64,000 bases of DNA from positions 1,178,001 through 1,242,000 of the forward strand of contig JARKIF010000016.1 of assembly GCA_029378245.1 (NCBI GenBank), in the 5' to 3' direction. Shown here piece after piece: positions 1 through 12,568 of the stretch. Source of the stretch: Roridomyces roridus (taxonomy: Eukaryota; Basidiomycota; Agaricomycetes; Agaricales; Mycenaceae). The notes beneath the pieces were generated by a model, which saw nothing but the letters and a program-made list of their open reading frames with translations, searched no databases and was not told the origin of the DNA. The position numbers and the translations under genes were made by a program. The number at the start of each line of letters is the position of its first letter. Within the stretch, counting starts at the first letter, position 1.

Positions 1-1610
1 AACGAAGGAAGGAGAGAGGAAGGAAAGGAGGGTGGCCACGGTGATCTCAAAAACATTTGAGTAGAGCTCATTGCACGTAGAGTGCGGCCAGCGGCAGGGA
101 GAGCATCGTTGGCTTCCGTGGAAAGATACAGCACATATCGTCACGCGGTCATCCACTGATAGAAAGAGCTCCGGCACATGCCTTCCGGCGCATCGGCGCG
201 TCAAGCTCGGTGCGAGCCGCGAGACCGCTGCGTCCGCCATAAGTTGGGTGTAACCTTCGAATATCAAGCAGACATCGCATTCAGCTTGCTCGGATTACAC
301 AAGCGACATGCAAGTCGTCGTGGTCGAAGGGGATAAGGACGACCTCATGGAGGACCATGCAGTTGGTTTCAATGTAAGGTAAATGGTCTGTCCCATTGCA
401 CGACAGGTTGAGGATACACGCATGCATGTCAATGAATACCGCGAGAAAGCTGCAGACACTATCAGTCAAGATCGAGGGAGGACGGGAGGAAACGCACATG
501 AGCCTGGCCAACAACGCTCCTAGTCTGCCGGGGGGCCAGACACTTGCCGGCGTACTACTGTGCTGTTAACGGGTGCACCGCTGATAAGCCTCGACAAGCG
601 CGCCGAGGCCCTGTGTGGACATGACGGGTACCGGGGCGGAGTGGGGTCTCGGGCATTGCGTGACGTGTCGGTCGAGGATAGAGATCCAATGTCGGGCGAG
701 CCAGGGGGAGGCAACAGCGGGCAGGGTATGCTGGCATGCACTGGAGGCTACTGCTGGTGGTCTTCAGGGATAGGCATACGTGGCACGGGACCGGGGATAC
801 GCATGGCACGCAAAGGCGGGAACAGAGGCACCCGGGCGTGTGGGAACGCTGCCCGTTATACACGCCCCCACCGAGCGCAGGATTGAGGGACCCTGAAACG
901 CGCAGATGTCGCATGTAGTCGTCCACTCCTTCAAGCTGACTTGTGCGTCCGTCTGGGAAAGGACGTGCGGAAGAGGGGTGGGTGTGCCCGCGGATTCGAC
1001 ATCCGAGGGACCGGGGAGGGCAGCCTCTCGCCATGGCGGGCCAGGAATCTTCGATCGAACGAGAGAATAGGCAGCAGGACAGGGACGCGCTGAGCGGGCG
1101 TGGTGGCTAGGTAGCACTCCAGAGCTCTCTGAGCGTCTCCCTCTCGTCGACCTGGCGGATGATTTCACAAAAACACGCAGGCCAGAAGTAGAGACATACG
1201 TCGTTACCCTGCTCAGTCACTCAGGCCGTCCAAGCTTATGATGGTGATTGAGAATGCGAAGGGTCGTCAGAGACCGTCTGCTTCGAGCAGACATGGGTCG
1301 GCAGTCTTCAGGAATTCCTCGTGCATGTCGCCGAGGAGATAGACGATCGGATGCGGATGGCTCGAGTACGCCGACGCCACGGGGAAAATGAAGGCGGGAG
1401 AAAATGGCAGATGTGGCTACAAGACGACGGTGAGCCAACGAATCGGTGTGACAGATGCAGGGGCCCACCGGACCATCGCTCTTTGCATTCACCAAGTCGG
1501 TCCAAGACTGAGGATTGAGGCAAGTGGCAAGTGGCAGTGACGGCGCTTTTGATCCGCGATGACTCTGTCCCCGACACCCAAGTGCTCCAGACTGAAGCTC
1601 AAGCACTTTG
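1..1610 (-). repeat. Left arm of a long imperfect inverted repeat
   Basis: Read on the minus strand, this stretch matches 37,860-40,056 on the plus strand almost end to end. Position 1 pairs with about 40,056, and the match runs through the shared Ser/Pro-rich open frames to about 1,500-1,610. The left arm may continue beyond the window edge. It has no recognisable protein family. The open frames are in mutually incompatible registers and are not conserved as protein between the two copies. It lacks the 542-base insertion present in the right copy. It could be a solo LTR, a terminal repeat of a large transposon or another dispersed repeat; the sequence alone does not decide. Confidence 0.75.
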
Positions 1611-2119
1611 GGCCAATCTTCTGGGCTTTTCTCTGTTGTTCAGACTTGAGCTGAGGAGCCGACCTCCTGGATTTGCATGTATCGTCCTGCCCTTATGTCA
1701 CGGGAAATAGTGAATACGACCCGTTCGAACTTCGCGCAATGGGTCGTCTGACTTCTGAAGCCTAGAAACTCATGCTCTTTTGATCCTCGTTGCAAGGACT
1801 CTGAACTCGGTACCTCTTGAGATCTCTCTGTTATGGACTACCCTACGGCGCTCCTGGCCACGTCAAAATCTGCCTAGCGCCAACTTGAAGCTCCGTGAAA
1901 AGAAGGGCACACAATGTTCTCCTTCGAGCTGCGGGCGCAGCCAGAATGATTGGGCAAATGATCTCTGGATGGTGGCCTCAATCAGCATCTGTCCCGGACA
2001 ACAAAAGACAGGAATTATTGTTGGAAGTATCATCCTCCTCCACGACGAAGCAGATTCAAGTTCATTTCCCACCGGCAGTACCTCTGAACTTTTGTCATGA
2101 CTCGTGCTCTCTGCATTTT

Positions 2120-3360
2120 GTCTTCATTTCCCTCAATCCAAGGCTCACACAATCACCCAGCGCTCTACAGCCCCGATCCTCCGCATCCCAGACGAACTCG
2201 TTGTCGAGGTCGTCGACGCAGCCAATTACTCTACTGAGCTGACCATGTCTCACGTCTGCCGTAGCGCCAGACAGTGGTGAATGCTTCGACCTTCTGGATG
2301 GAGGTCGTCGTCAACCTCACTCGGGATGGGTCCCTCGAGATTTGCTCGAGATATCCAAACTCTACATCGAACGCCCGCCGCCGCGCCAAAATCGCTTGAC
2401 TCTGGGTGCCGCATCGGACCTTAACCACAGAGCCTCAGGGTTCTGATTCCTGATTGCGTAGATCGTATCGTGGAGTTGTCTATCCAGTTCCGGTCGCGTC
2501 AAGCGGCCGACACGATCATGCATGCGCTCCGAGGTGTTGGGGCTCCTTCCTTGGAATACTTCTCAATCAAGAGTGCGTGCAAAGAATACAACAATGATCA
2601 CGTCGCCGACCTCTCCGGGCTGGACGCCCCGAGTATCGTCTCTGAGGCTTGACCGCTGCATTTTCGGTCGCAACATACCTGGGTGGATGAGGACTTCCCT
2701 CACGAGCCTCATGCTCATCGACTCGGTCGTGTTGCACGATACGAATTCGTGGGCGTTCCTCTTCGACCCATCCTCTCCGCCTCTGCAATCCCTCACTAGC
2801 CTCTACCTCGATTGGAGCATCGGCGTAAACTACTACTCGGATCCCCTCGACCGGGACATTCACAGCACTTCGCTCATGCATCTCAGCTTGGAATTCTACT
2901 GCGATCACGAGAACACTGTTTTGGACGCGCTCACCGCGTTGCACTTGCCCGCCCTCACGCATCTCATTATCTACGGCTCCCATGGGGACAATATCTCGAC
3001 GATTTGCAAACACTGGTTCACCCTCTCTAGCCCTCAACCTACCCTCCCTGACGTCGCTCACGTTGGCAAATATTTACGCGAGTGGGAAGTGTAGCGAGGA
3101 TCGGGAGTACAGGCTTCACGCCGAACATCCTTGCCGGCCCCAATTCGCAGTCGTGCTTTGAGCATTTGGAGAGGATCGAGGTGTGGCCGTTGGGTGTAGA
3201 GGTGGATGCGGTGTACGAGGAGCTCCAGGGCGTCGTGCGGAGTTGGAAATCGGAGCGCGTTCCGATGTTGGTGCTCCCGCCGCATTTGTATCAGCGGGAG
3301 TGTTGGAGTGTTGGAAGGGGAATCAGGTGGAGTTGTTATGGAATATTGAGCCTAGCATAG
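2120..3360 (+). pseudogene. Decayed F-box/LRR-type gene
   Basis: A recognisable F-box core (ILRIPDELVVEVVDAA followed by TMSHVCR) starts near 2,168. Leucine-rich repeat-like text follows: LTSLYLDWS, LMHLSLEFYC, LPALTHLIIYG at about 2,650-3,010, then FEHLERIEVWPLG at about 3,155-3,190. These pieces lie in three different frames with stops between them (near 2,270, 2,650 and 3,092). No intron with good splice sites reconnects them. F-box proteins recruit substrates to SCF ubiquitin ligases, and this class is massively duplicated in Agaricomycetes. I read it as a dead copy. An unusual exon structure is the alternative. Confidence 0.55.
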
Positions 3361-4548
3361 GGTGAAGGATTCGGATGATTAGAGTGTATATGCGTAGTAG
3401 TCGGAATGGATATAGTTAACGCTCGTACATGTCTTCTCGAAGAATTGATCATAGCCAAGAAACACTGATCGGTTTCAAGTACTGCTCCCCGCTTGATGCC
3501 CGTTCATGGAGTGAGCTTGTTCGATTCAAGGCCTCGTCATCATGTGTAACTTCCATTCCGTCAGCTTTTTTTGTTGTTCGGTCGAACCGAGAACACAACC
3601 ACGTCCAGCCCTCCGATTTGGTCGTTGAAGCGTACCACATTGCAATTGTCCCGCGTTCCAATTCCCTCCTCCTCATCTTTTCAAATTTTAGGAGAGAAAA
3701 CTCCAGGAAGCTGGGGTCACGAAAGAGGAAGTGTCGGCTGAATTTCGATCGCGTCCGGAAGGCAAGGAATTCTCTCGTCACGGTACTGAAGTGCCGGCGA
3801 AAAATTCAACCCGGAGTTTTGTCCGTGTTTGCTGACTCTTGACAAACCCTTGAACTGTGAACCAAAGTTGACCTTGAACCGCCCTCAGGGATCATTGAAT
3901 ACCGTTGAATTTAGCCAGCAACATAGAGGATCTCGGCTTGTAATTATGTATACACCAACGCTTCGTGCTGAGCGCTGAACGTCAACGAACATTGAGAGGC
4001 TCGTGTCAAATTCGCTCGTTCGAGTCGAGCCCGAGCCTTATTTTGGAGTGAGTTTCAACATCTTTTTTGTAAGGCACCCATCCTTTACATGTACAAAATT
4101 GAAGCTCTCAGCCTGCCTAGTACCAGTACCTACTACTGCCCATCAGCTGGCTATAGCCTGACACTCCGTCTCTCCGTCACAGGGCTGTTGACGGTCGAAC
4201 GTTTTCCTTCGCTGTGATTTTCAGATTGCGGCGACAGTATCCGAATTTTTCTGAAATGTAGAAAGCGAGTGCATCACGAGAGTAATAAGTAGCGAGGACA
4301 CTCACGACTTGACACTCGTTCTTCAAGTGAGCTTGTTCGATTCAAGGCCTCGGCATTCCAGAATCCAAAGATGGGACATAGTTACTTTTGTTGTTCGGTC
4401 GACTGAAGAGCGTCATCATCTTTTGCAGCAAAGAGCGTCGAGCAGCTTGTCATATGTTCAATGAAATCAGTTGTATGTACAAGTCTTCGATGTAACTAAA
4501 CGCAAAGAATAAACGAGAAAAGAAAAGTCTAAGCACCCCACACCCCTA
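3361..4548. other. Intergenic region with short repeated segment
   Basis: No coding family is visible. The segment around 3,505-3,590 (gttcgattcaaggcctcg, then a ttgttgttcggtcga block) recurs in diverged form around 4,322-4,402. This suggests an old local duplication of about 80 bases. The rest is unremarkable. Confidence 0.4.
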
Positions 4549-7080
4549 CTACCGCTTGCCCCCATCCGGCGTCGACATCTTGAGCCTCTGCAAATCAGCA
4601 TACGAACTATTCCGACTCCTCGGCGCACTCCCCGGCGCACTCCCCGGCGCACTCCCCCCTCCCCCTCCTCCCCCTCCGCCTCCCCCTCCTCCACCCAGCA
4701 TCGCAGTAAGCCCAGGAATAAACCCAATAACATCTTCATAATCCCCTCCATCGTCCTCACCCTCATGTTCATTCGTCCCGTTGTTGGTGGCGGAGGAATG
4801 GAAACCAAAGAGCCGTTCGTCGAGCCAGGTCATGGGGTGCGTGAGTCCCAGGCCCTGTGCGTCGACGGCTCCAGTGCTGCTCTTGCGGCGCCACAAACCG
4901 GGTGTGCCGCTCGATGGCGGGACGCTCGAAGATGGAACGAGGATTCTCCACTGTGCACACCAAGTTGAGTATGTTTCATCCTCGAAATAAATGAAAAAAA
5001 AGACAGACCTCGTTAAAGTCCTCGTAAAGATTCGGTCCAAAGTCATTTATGAGCTCTGACACTTCGTTGGATAGGTGGACACGCATCGCCTTGAGTTTAT
5101 CGAGCGAGCGTTGGTTGCCCGGAATGAGCGCAGCGATCAAAGGAGGGAGCGACCTGCGCATGTTCAACACCAACAGCAAACAATAAAACAATTAAAACTC
5201 ACTTCAAAACGTCCATACCCGCCTCACCAAATTTGAGCGCCGCATAGCTCATCAACGGTACACCAAAGAGAACCATCACAGGCGCGATAAACCGCCATTT
5301 GAGCGGAGCGTTGGCGCGGATCGCAAGGAGCGTCCCGATGATCGCGTAGAAAAAGTACAGCACAGGCGCAACGCCGAGTGAAATAAGCACTTTCCACGTT
5401 GCGAGCACGTCCCGCGCGGCAATCTTGACGCGTGAAGCGGCGAGAGCCTCTGATTCCAAGTTTGAGAGATAATAAGGGCACGAAAAGAGTGAAAACGAAC
5501 CTTTGGCTTTCTTTCGCGAGATGATAGACGCCAGGATAAAGATCGGGCTATTCAACACGACACCTGGGAACGCGAATGTCGTCCAAACCGCAAGCAAACC
5601 AATCCGATACGTCAGCAAGGCAAGCACTTTCCACGTCGCACGTTGCGCTCGAGGAACCTATAAATATTCAACACCGTTACACCTCGACATCTTTGCATGC
5701 GAACAAACCTGGTGATCGCGCAGCCCCATATCACGCACGAGCCTGTTGTACTTGAGGACATCTTTACGAAGTTTCTGCACCCGCGGGAGGTCCTTGAAGT
5801 GCTCGTACCCCTCCAGCAGCCGGCGGTTCAACTCGACGACCTGGCCCAGAGTGAGATGTTGTCCCGGGGTCTTGTAAAGCCGGCGAACGGCTTGTATGAG
5901 CTAAATTTCGTTAGCTTCAAACGTCACACAAGCGAAACAGAAACTAACCATGAGCGTCTCATAGTCGGGTGCGCGGACGGTGACGGTCTTGAGCGCATTG
6001 AAAATCAACTCGAGGAATTTCTGAACGGCCTCGCGCTTCTGTCCGCCACCCTTTTTGAACATTTGGACCAGCTCTGGAGGCACGTCCAGCGCTTGACCGA
6101 ATTCGACGACAGCCCGGGAGCGGAATTTGTGCGCATGAAAGTAGGAAAGACCACAGGGGACGATTTTGACCTGCAGTTTGGGATCGTTGGCCATAGCGCC
6201 AAGTGCCATGATAGATACACCGGCTTTGAGAGGGAGCAGGTCGGTTCGGTCATGGCTTCCGCCTGCGAATAGTTGAGCGTCATGAATGACACAGTACACC
6301 GCGACGCACCTTCGGGGAAAATGCCAATACTTCCGTCCCGGTTCAGACAGTCGTATACGTGTCGGTACATCTCCTGCTGGTCAACAAACGGCAGTTTGCG
6401 GAACTCAACGGCGCCAGCCTCGGTGAATTTATCGGTAATCTTCTCCTCCGTCGTGCTAAACTCTTTCTTGATCTTGAGCTCCGTGTCTGAAATAATCTCC
6501 AGCACCTCCGCGGAAGCACTGCCCAGGGATTTAGGCAACATGACTTGCATGCGTGGCTTAAAGTCGGAGGTGAAACGCGTCCCTTCGCCGATGACCTTGC
6601 ACGGATCGTCGGGGGATAGCCGGATGAGACCAGTGCCCGGTTTGGCCGAGTCTGCGGCGCGCTCGACGGGGACTGCAGCGAGAATGAGAGTCTGAGAATG
6701 AAGATTGGGTCGGCCACATACTGCTGTTAATCAAGCGGGCCCAGAATCCAATGAACTTTCTCGTCATGCTCGACGCAGCGACAAGGAACTGCACACGACG
6801 ACCGCTCTCCTTGTACACCTCCAACCCGAGCAACAGATCCAAGAACTGCAAAAATGACGTCAATTCAAAAGACTGAGACCGCCCAACAAGGGCGCACCTG
6901 GTTATGGTGCGGAGCGCCGACGAATATGACGGGGCCGTCTTTCGGGATATTGTAGGACCCTCTGGACCTTATTTCCCGGAAGAAGATGCCGGTCACAATC
7001 CTCCAGAAGAGCATTACAGAGGCATAGGACAAGTCCGAGGTCCGCTTCAGCTCGAGGCTGGCCGACTTTTTGGACGACAT
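4549..7080 (-). CDS. Glycerol-3-phosphate O-acyltransferase (Gpt2/Sct1 type)
   Basis: This is a PlsC-superfamily enzyme that acylates glycerol-3-phosphate (in yeast also dihydroxyacetone phosphate) at sn-1, the first step of phospholipid and triglyceride synthesis in the ER. Nine exons join without a frame break: 7080-6898, 6845-6722, 6672-6310, 6262-5949, 5900-5709, 5657-5501, 5449-5203, 5153-5009 and 4950-4549, giving 708 residues. The HX4D catalytic motif (HNQFLD, residues 59-64) is split by intron 1. The acceptor-binding motif GIFPEGGSHD is split by intron 3. Hydrophobic segments near the C-terminal third (VLALLTYRIGLLAVW, VLISLGVAPVLYFFYAII, FIAPVMVLFGVPLM) fit the membrane part of yeast Gpt2. 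The tail carries a run of 14 glycines and a GSAP repeat, encoded by a C-rich microsatellite. It shares a 126-bp promoter with the gene to its right. Confidence 0.92.
4640..4696 (-). repeat. Microsatellite coding for poly-Gly and GSAP repeats
   Basis: Plus-strand ggcgcactcccc units are followed by a run of cccctcc/ccgcctcc repeats. On the coding minus strand they give repeated GSAP units next to 14 glycines in the acyltransferase tail. The length is probably variable between strains. Confidence 0.8.
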
Positions 7081-7206
7081 GGCTGGTCGTTACGGCGGGC
7101 GAAGCGCGCGAAGAGGGGCGGTTGGTTCGAGAAGGCGCGAGGCTGCGGCGAGAGAGCGTTGGGGAGAAGCGGCGGCAAATGATCACGTCACTCCCCAAAC
7201 GCCACC
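7081..7206. promoter_or_regulatory. Shared divergent promoter, 126 bp
   Basis: The start codons of the acyltransferase (7080, minus) and the amidohydrolase (7207, plus) are only 126 bp apart, so both promoters and 5' UTRs must fit here. The block is GC-rich. It contains tgatcacgtcac near 7,180, which includes a CACGTCA half-site resembling CRE/E-box elements. Co-regulation is an inference from the spacing. Confidence 0.5.
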
Positions 7207-8764
7207 ATGAAAATGACTTCGAATATACTGGCTGGAAAGCTCTTTGACCCGCAAAGTCGGAAACTCGTCCCGAACCAGCTCATCGTCGTCTCCAGAACGA
7301 CGGGTCTCGTCGTCGATGTCTCCACTTTCTCGCCCGACTCCGACGCGCTTCTGGATGACCCCGACACTGTGGACCTGCGGCACCTGATTGTGGTCCCTGG
7401 TTTCGTGGATGCACACGTCCACTGTGCGTGGTCTACCGCAAAGAAACGACTTGTTTGAAGCCGACGACTCCAAGTTTTCCTGCATTCTTACGCCGAGACT
7501 TCCTGGGTCGACCAAGTCACCAAGGAGAGTCTAGCTGAGCGCACCGTGCGGGCCACTATCCATGCACGCAAGACCCTCATGGCTGGATACACTGCTGTCC
7601 GGTGCGTATTGCATTCCACGCGCAATACTGGGTACTCAATTCTGTGCAGAGATCTTGGGACGGAAGGAGCGGAGGACGCCGACATTGCATTGCGCAAATG
7701 CCTGTCTGGACCTAACGCCATGATCCCTGGACCACGATACTTTACCGCCAACCGAGCCATCGTGACGACGGGCAGCTATGGTAAGACCGTCTCCCCATGA
7801 GTGTCGCATTTTCTGACAAAGTACAGGACCCAAAAGCTCAATCCGTCTCAACACGGAAGGCATCGAAGGCGTAATCGGCGCTGAAGCTGCTGACGGTCCT
7901 GCCGACTGCATTCGCGCTGTCCGAAGACAAATAGGCGCAGGGGCGGATTTGATCAAGGTAACTAACTCTCTACCACGAATGTGTCCTTTACGCTCATATC
8001 CATAGATCTACGCCGGTCGGTAAAACCTCTGTGCAAACCTGCCCACCTCACGTCACCCAGACTACCCAATCCGCTCCCGCCTGGGCACCCTCTCCCCCCG
8101 GGTGGCCACCCGCTCCATCCCAACCTTCAACAACGAAGAACTCAAAGCCCTCATCGACACCGCCCACGCAGCCGGCCTCAAAATCGCCGCCCACGCCAAA
8201 ACGACCCCTGCAATCGCAAACCTTCTCAAGCTGCGCATCGACTCTATCGAGCACGCCTCGGACCTCCACACCTCCCCTGCGTTAATCCAAATACTCGCAG
8301 ACCCCGAATGCAGCACGACATACGTGCCCACCCTTGCCGCGTACTACACCATGGCTGCCGACATCGAAACCGATCCCTCATGGCTCGCTTCATCCAAATC
8401 CTTCCGCGCCGTCCTCGCAATGGGGCTGGGCAGCGTCTCAATTGCATGCGGAGGCGACACCGGTGTATTCCCACACGGGGACAACGCCCTCGAAATGGAC
8501 CTCATGCACCGTCTCGGCGCACCATGGGAATGGGTCCTCCGGTGGGGCACTCTCGGCGGGTGGGAATGCATCAGTCCCCGTGTCGTCTCCTCCGAAGGGG
8601 ACAACGACGTTCCATTCGGCTGCATACACCCAGGCTGGGCTGCAGACATTGTGGGATTAGCCGGCGACCTCGAGTCCGACTTTCCCAAGACGCTGCGCCG
8701 CGTCGAATTCGTCATGAAGGGCGGCAGAGTGTACAAGCAGGACGGAAAAGAAGTTCCCATGTAA
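7207..8764 (+). CDS. Metal-dependent amidohydrolase (imidazolonepropionase-like)
   Basis: This is an amidohydrolase-superfamily enzyme of the prolidase/imidazolonepropionase-like type; the substrate cannot be told from sequence. Six exons join cleanly: 7207-7423, 7475-7601, 7650-7780, 7827-7957, 8006-8015 and 8061-8764, giving 439 residues, the usual family size. Exon 5 is a 10-base microexon. Metal-ligand motifs are in the expected order: DAHVH (about residue 69), GADLIKIYAD (candidate carboxylated lysine), GLKIAAHAK, DSIEHA and ACGGDTGVFPHG. There is no signal peptide, so a cytosolic location is likely. It is convergent with the transcription factor gene, with about 220 bp between stops. 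Confidence 0.9.
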
Positions 8765-8987
8765 TAGCGACGAGTATTTCATTCATTTTCTACTTGCTCA
8801 TTAACCAAGGACACAAGTACAGTACAATGCCCAGAAATACACAGTGGATACACAGCAGGTAGTCAATGTACCCAAGTTATCGTGAATGAATAAGTACAGG
8901 GATAAGTTTGTCACAGCAGTAAGATATAAAGAATCTAAAAATCGAAAGAAGGAGAGAAAGGCTTAAATTTATCGGGCGCACGGACCA

Positions 8988-11900
8988 TCAAATCCCCTCG
9001 AGGTATCCCGAGTCTTCCATGAACGTGCTCCACCGCTCGTCAAGCCGCGAATCCCGCGCGGCCAGCCCCAGATTCGCCAGCTCGGCATTGTGCGCCTGAA
9101 ACGCAGCCTGGGCAGGGTGATGCTGGTGCTGGGGATGCGTCGAATACATCTCAGCCGGCGGAGGCGGAGGCGGCTCGTGATGATATTGATGCTGCTGTTG
9201 GGGCCGGTAATGCGGATCCCTGTCGCGGAATTGTTGTTGTTGTTGTTGCTGCTGCATACGATGTTGGTGCTGGTGCTGGTGCTGTGCCCGCTCAGCGTCA
9301 ATGTTATTATACGCCTGTACAGGCCATCCAGCATACGGCTGTGACGGAGCTGGCTGGTGCATCATCCCGTCCGAGCTGTAGAACCCATGAGACTGCGGCG
9401 GCTGCTGCATCTCCCGCCCATCCATCGGAGAAGTCGCATACTCCGAGTAATGCTGCTGCTGCTGTTCCCACCTCGACGAATCCGCATCGACACTCGGCCG
9501 CTGCGGCCGGTAATTTGACGAAGAAGGCATCGAATGCTGGCGCTGTCGCGGCACAGGCGGTGGCGGCTCGAAATGCCCTCCCGCAAACTGCCTGGCATCA
9601 AATGACCCGTAATGCGAGATATCCTCCCGACCCTGCATTGGCGTTGGCTCCGGCCGACTCTGCTGCCTGCTCTCCGTGATGGGGTGCTGTTGCTGCGGCT
9701 GCACAAGAGGAAACCCAACGGACGAAGCCCCTCCGCGCTGCACGGGCCCAGAAACGAATCTGGTATGCCCAGCAAAGATCGAAAGCTCATCATCAGCCTC
9801 CTCCTTCACCTTGACCGGCAACCCCGTCGGGCCCAGCACCCCACTCATCTTCCACAGCAAACCACCATTGTCCGCACCAAGCGGAGACGGGTCGTTCTGC
9901 GCCGCAGCAAGAGCATGTCTCGCCTTCTCGCTCAGCTTCGTCAGGATGGTCTATCAAATCATCAGCATGAGGACAAACAGAGTCGCCAAGAAACTCACCA
10001 AAGCTCTCGTCGCCCTCCGACTATACACCGACGCCTTTGAAAACAACACACAAGCATTATCCAACTCGGTCATCGCCGACGACGCAAGCGGACTCCTCGG
10101 GCCCCTCGTCACAACCGTCCCAAACACCACAGCCGCACTAAACGCATACGTCCACATCGTCCAAAACCTCGCACAAGAATTCGGCATCGAGGTAAACTGA
10201 TCCCGCACGGACTTGATGATCGTCCCACTGGCGCGGTACGCCGCAAGGAAAGACGGAGCATACGTGCTTTTGAGCGGGTTCGCAGGCTGCTCGATGATAG
10301 CTTGCGCGAAGAAGCTCCGGTGGATGTACATCAGCACTGTTCCGATGTCAGTTTTCCTATTCTTCGACTTCAAAAGGAGGGCTCACCAGTCTCCCGGATA
10401 TGCTCCAACACACATCTCTGCATGCTCAGCCCAACATCGTCCGCAGCCTTGGGGTCCTCGAGCAACGACGGCAGCGGAAACTCGCGCACTTTCCGATCGA
10501 GCTCCATAATCGTCGCATACGTCGGCGCCTCAGCGGTAAGCGTCCGCGACGTCACATCCGCCACGCACTCTGCGGCAAAACGAAAGTTCCAGACTTCGAC
10601 TACGAGTCCATTGGTAAAAAAGAAATCCCAGACGAGAAGCGAGAGGGACGTACAGTTTCCATCCCGATCCTTGTAATCCGAAGATTTTGGAAACCCACAG
10701 TCGATGTATGCAAGTGAAAAGGACGGCGGTCGGCCAGTGTTGAGACTCTACAGATTCAAGTCAGAGTCTATCTCATGGGGGAAAAAAATCCTCGTACCGT
10801 CCAGACATCTCCAACGAATAGATCCCAAAACAGAATTCTTCTCCGTTGGACCATCTTGGGCGACAATCCCCACCTTGCGCTATCCCGATCTACAAAGTCG
10901 TCAGCCTCGCTCCAGACCAAAGAGAAGAACCACTCACGCAAACCAATAGTCTGACTTAGATGCGCTGCGAGTGTGAGTAAACTCCAGGTCATCTCCATAC
11001 TCGGCTCGGCGTCCTCGCCCTTCTTCCCAGATGGGCCCGAATCAAGCCCAGTGTATATACTCAGCATATGCAGCGTCTGTATCGTCACCAGACTCGGTTT
11101 CTCCAACACAGGCTGCAACGCCAACGCAGCCCTCGCAATCTGATGCAAATGCTCCCCTTCAGCAGCAACGCGCTGTCGATGCGCATGCGCCACGGGATCA
11201 TCGTCCGGAACACCCGGTGGGGCAGGCAAGACAATCGCCCCAGCCGCCAAGACCATGAATAGCAGAGCCAAGTCATGTGGGCCCGTATAATCCTCCTCCT
11301 CGCGCGTGTTATCGCCTTCCTCCACATCGGCAGCGACATCCGCAGTATCAGGCCCATTGCCTCCAGAGCCTTCCCACAGCTCGTCATCGTCATCCGGCCG
11401 CCCGTAGGCAGTGTAGATGGCATGCGACATCTCGCGCACCTGTCCAGGCGTCACGTTATGAAAGAGCCATCCGAGGTGTGTAAAGTAGCTTTCGATGAGG
11501 CGGCGTGCGTGGGCGCGCCGTGGGAGATGGGAGGTGACGAGTGCGTGGACAGCTTGGGGAGGACCGAGGGCAGTGAGTGGGAAGGATGCAGAGGAGAAGA
11601 GGGTGGAGGGCGAGACGGAGGTCGGATGTGGGGGTGATGCACCCGAATTCGACATGTACGAAGAGGGCGCGCTGCGAGAGGGGGATGCAGGTGACGAGGC
11701 ATGTGTCGAAGCCGGGGAGAGGGATTGGGAGGACCGCGATAGAGAGAGGGAAGAAGGGGAGTCGGAAGCAGAGGCGCTTGTTACACTGGCAGTGTCTGAT
11801 ACATTCGAGAGGAGGAGACTCTGGCGCAGGATAAGCATCGACGATTAGCATAGAGCCAGAGACGCACCTCAGACCCGCCAGTGGGCCCAAAGAACCGTGA

Positions 11901-12568
11901 TATACCATGGTCCGAGATACTAAGGGTCCCGAAAGCATCAATGACATCGCCCGAGCCCGTGCCAGACGTTGTGGGGGTCCGCCCTTCGGGGCCCTCGAGC
12001 GACTCCCAGCTGCCCTCTGCTCTTAGACTTGCCGGGTCGTCGGGGATTGCAAAGTCCTCCCCGTTGACCATGAGTGGGTGGGCCGCGCCGTCTGGGTCGC
12101 TCTGTCGTGCATGCAGCGTCGTGAGAGCATCTTCGAGCAGCCTAATGCGCTCGCCCATGCGTGCAATCTTGCGGTGGAGATGTTCCGTTGCTGCGAGCAC
12201 GAATCGAGTGCCCTGACCCGTTGCGAGGGCGCCGTTGGGACATAGAGCTGAGCATCCACGGCGAACGCAGGACTGGCAAGGGATCTGCTTGTCGCACTTG
12301 ATTTTCAGGCTATAATCGAGGTCAAGGAAGGCGATACAGAACGAGTCGTAGAGGACTCACCGGCGACATTCCGCGCAGCTTACTTCTCCTAGAAGTGAGG
12401 CGTGAATACGGGCAGCAAGCAGAAGAGGCGAATGGACTGGCCTCTGCTGCGTTTAACCTCGAGTTCGCGTGCATGGGAGAGACTGCCTGAAGGCACATAG
12501 TCGGCGGTACCGCTATCTTGGATTCGCTTGGAATTTGTCTTCGGAGGCTTTGACTTGTCCACGGGCAT
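8988..12568 (-). CDS. Zn2Cys6 fungal transcription factor
   Basis: A nuclear regulator with an N-terminal Zn(II)2Cys6 cluster (CAEC, KCDKQIPCQSC, RRGCSALC, residues about 48-75). A short coiled coil follows (EHLHRKIARMGERIRLLED), then the fungal-specific transcription factor middle domain (ESYFTHLGWLFHNVTPGQ; ARWGLSPKMVQRRRILFWDL; LNTGRPPSFSLAYIDC). The C-terminus is rich in Gln, His and Pro with CAG-type repeats and is probably disordered. Nine exons keep one frame: 12568-12442, 12388-12361, 12309-11868, 11820-10938, 10889-10798, 10747-10654, 10599-10387, 10336-9999 and 9950-8988, giving 1,059 residues. Exon 2 is 28 bases and lies inside the zinc cluster. Intron 1 needs a GC donor (GCCAGT) to restore the CAEC motif. 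Target genes are unknown. Confidence 0.88.
9190..9290 (-). repeat. Trinucleotide-rich tract coding poly-Gln/His
   Basis: A tandem ttg/ctg run (tgttgttgttgttgctgctg and ggtgctggtgctggtgctg) encodes consecutive glutamines and alternating His-Gln in the transcription factor tail. Confidence 0.75.

Noticed and set aside
3505..4360. gttcgattc strings as possible tRNA T-arms
   Set aside because: No cloverleaf, acceptor stem or anticodon arm can be folded around any of them.
4556..4741. Poly-proline open frame on the plus strand
   Set aside because: It is the antisense of the poly-Gly tail of the acyltransferase gene.
7981..8862. 293-codon Arg/Pro-rich open frame
   Set aside because: A shadow of the large last exon of the amidohydrolase in a GC-rich, C-ending codon context.
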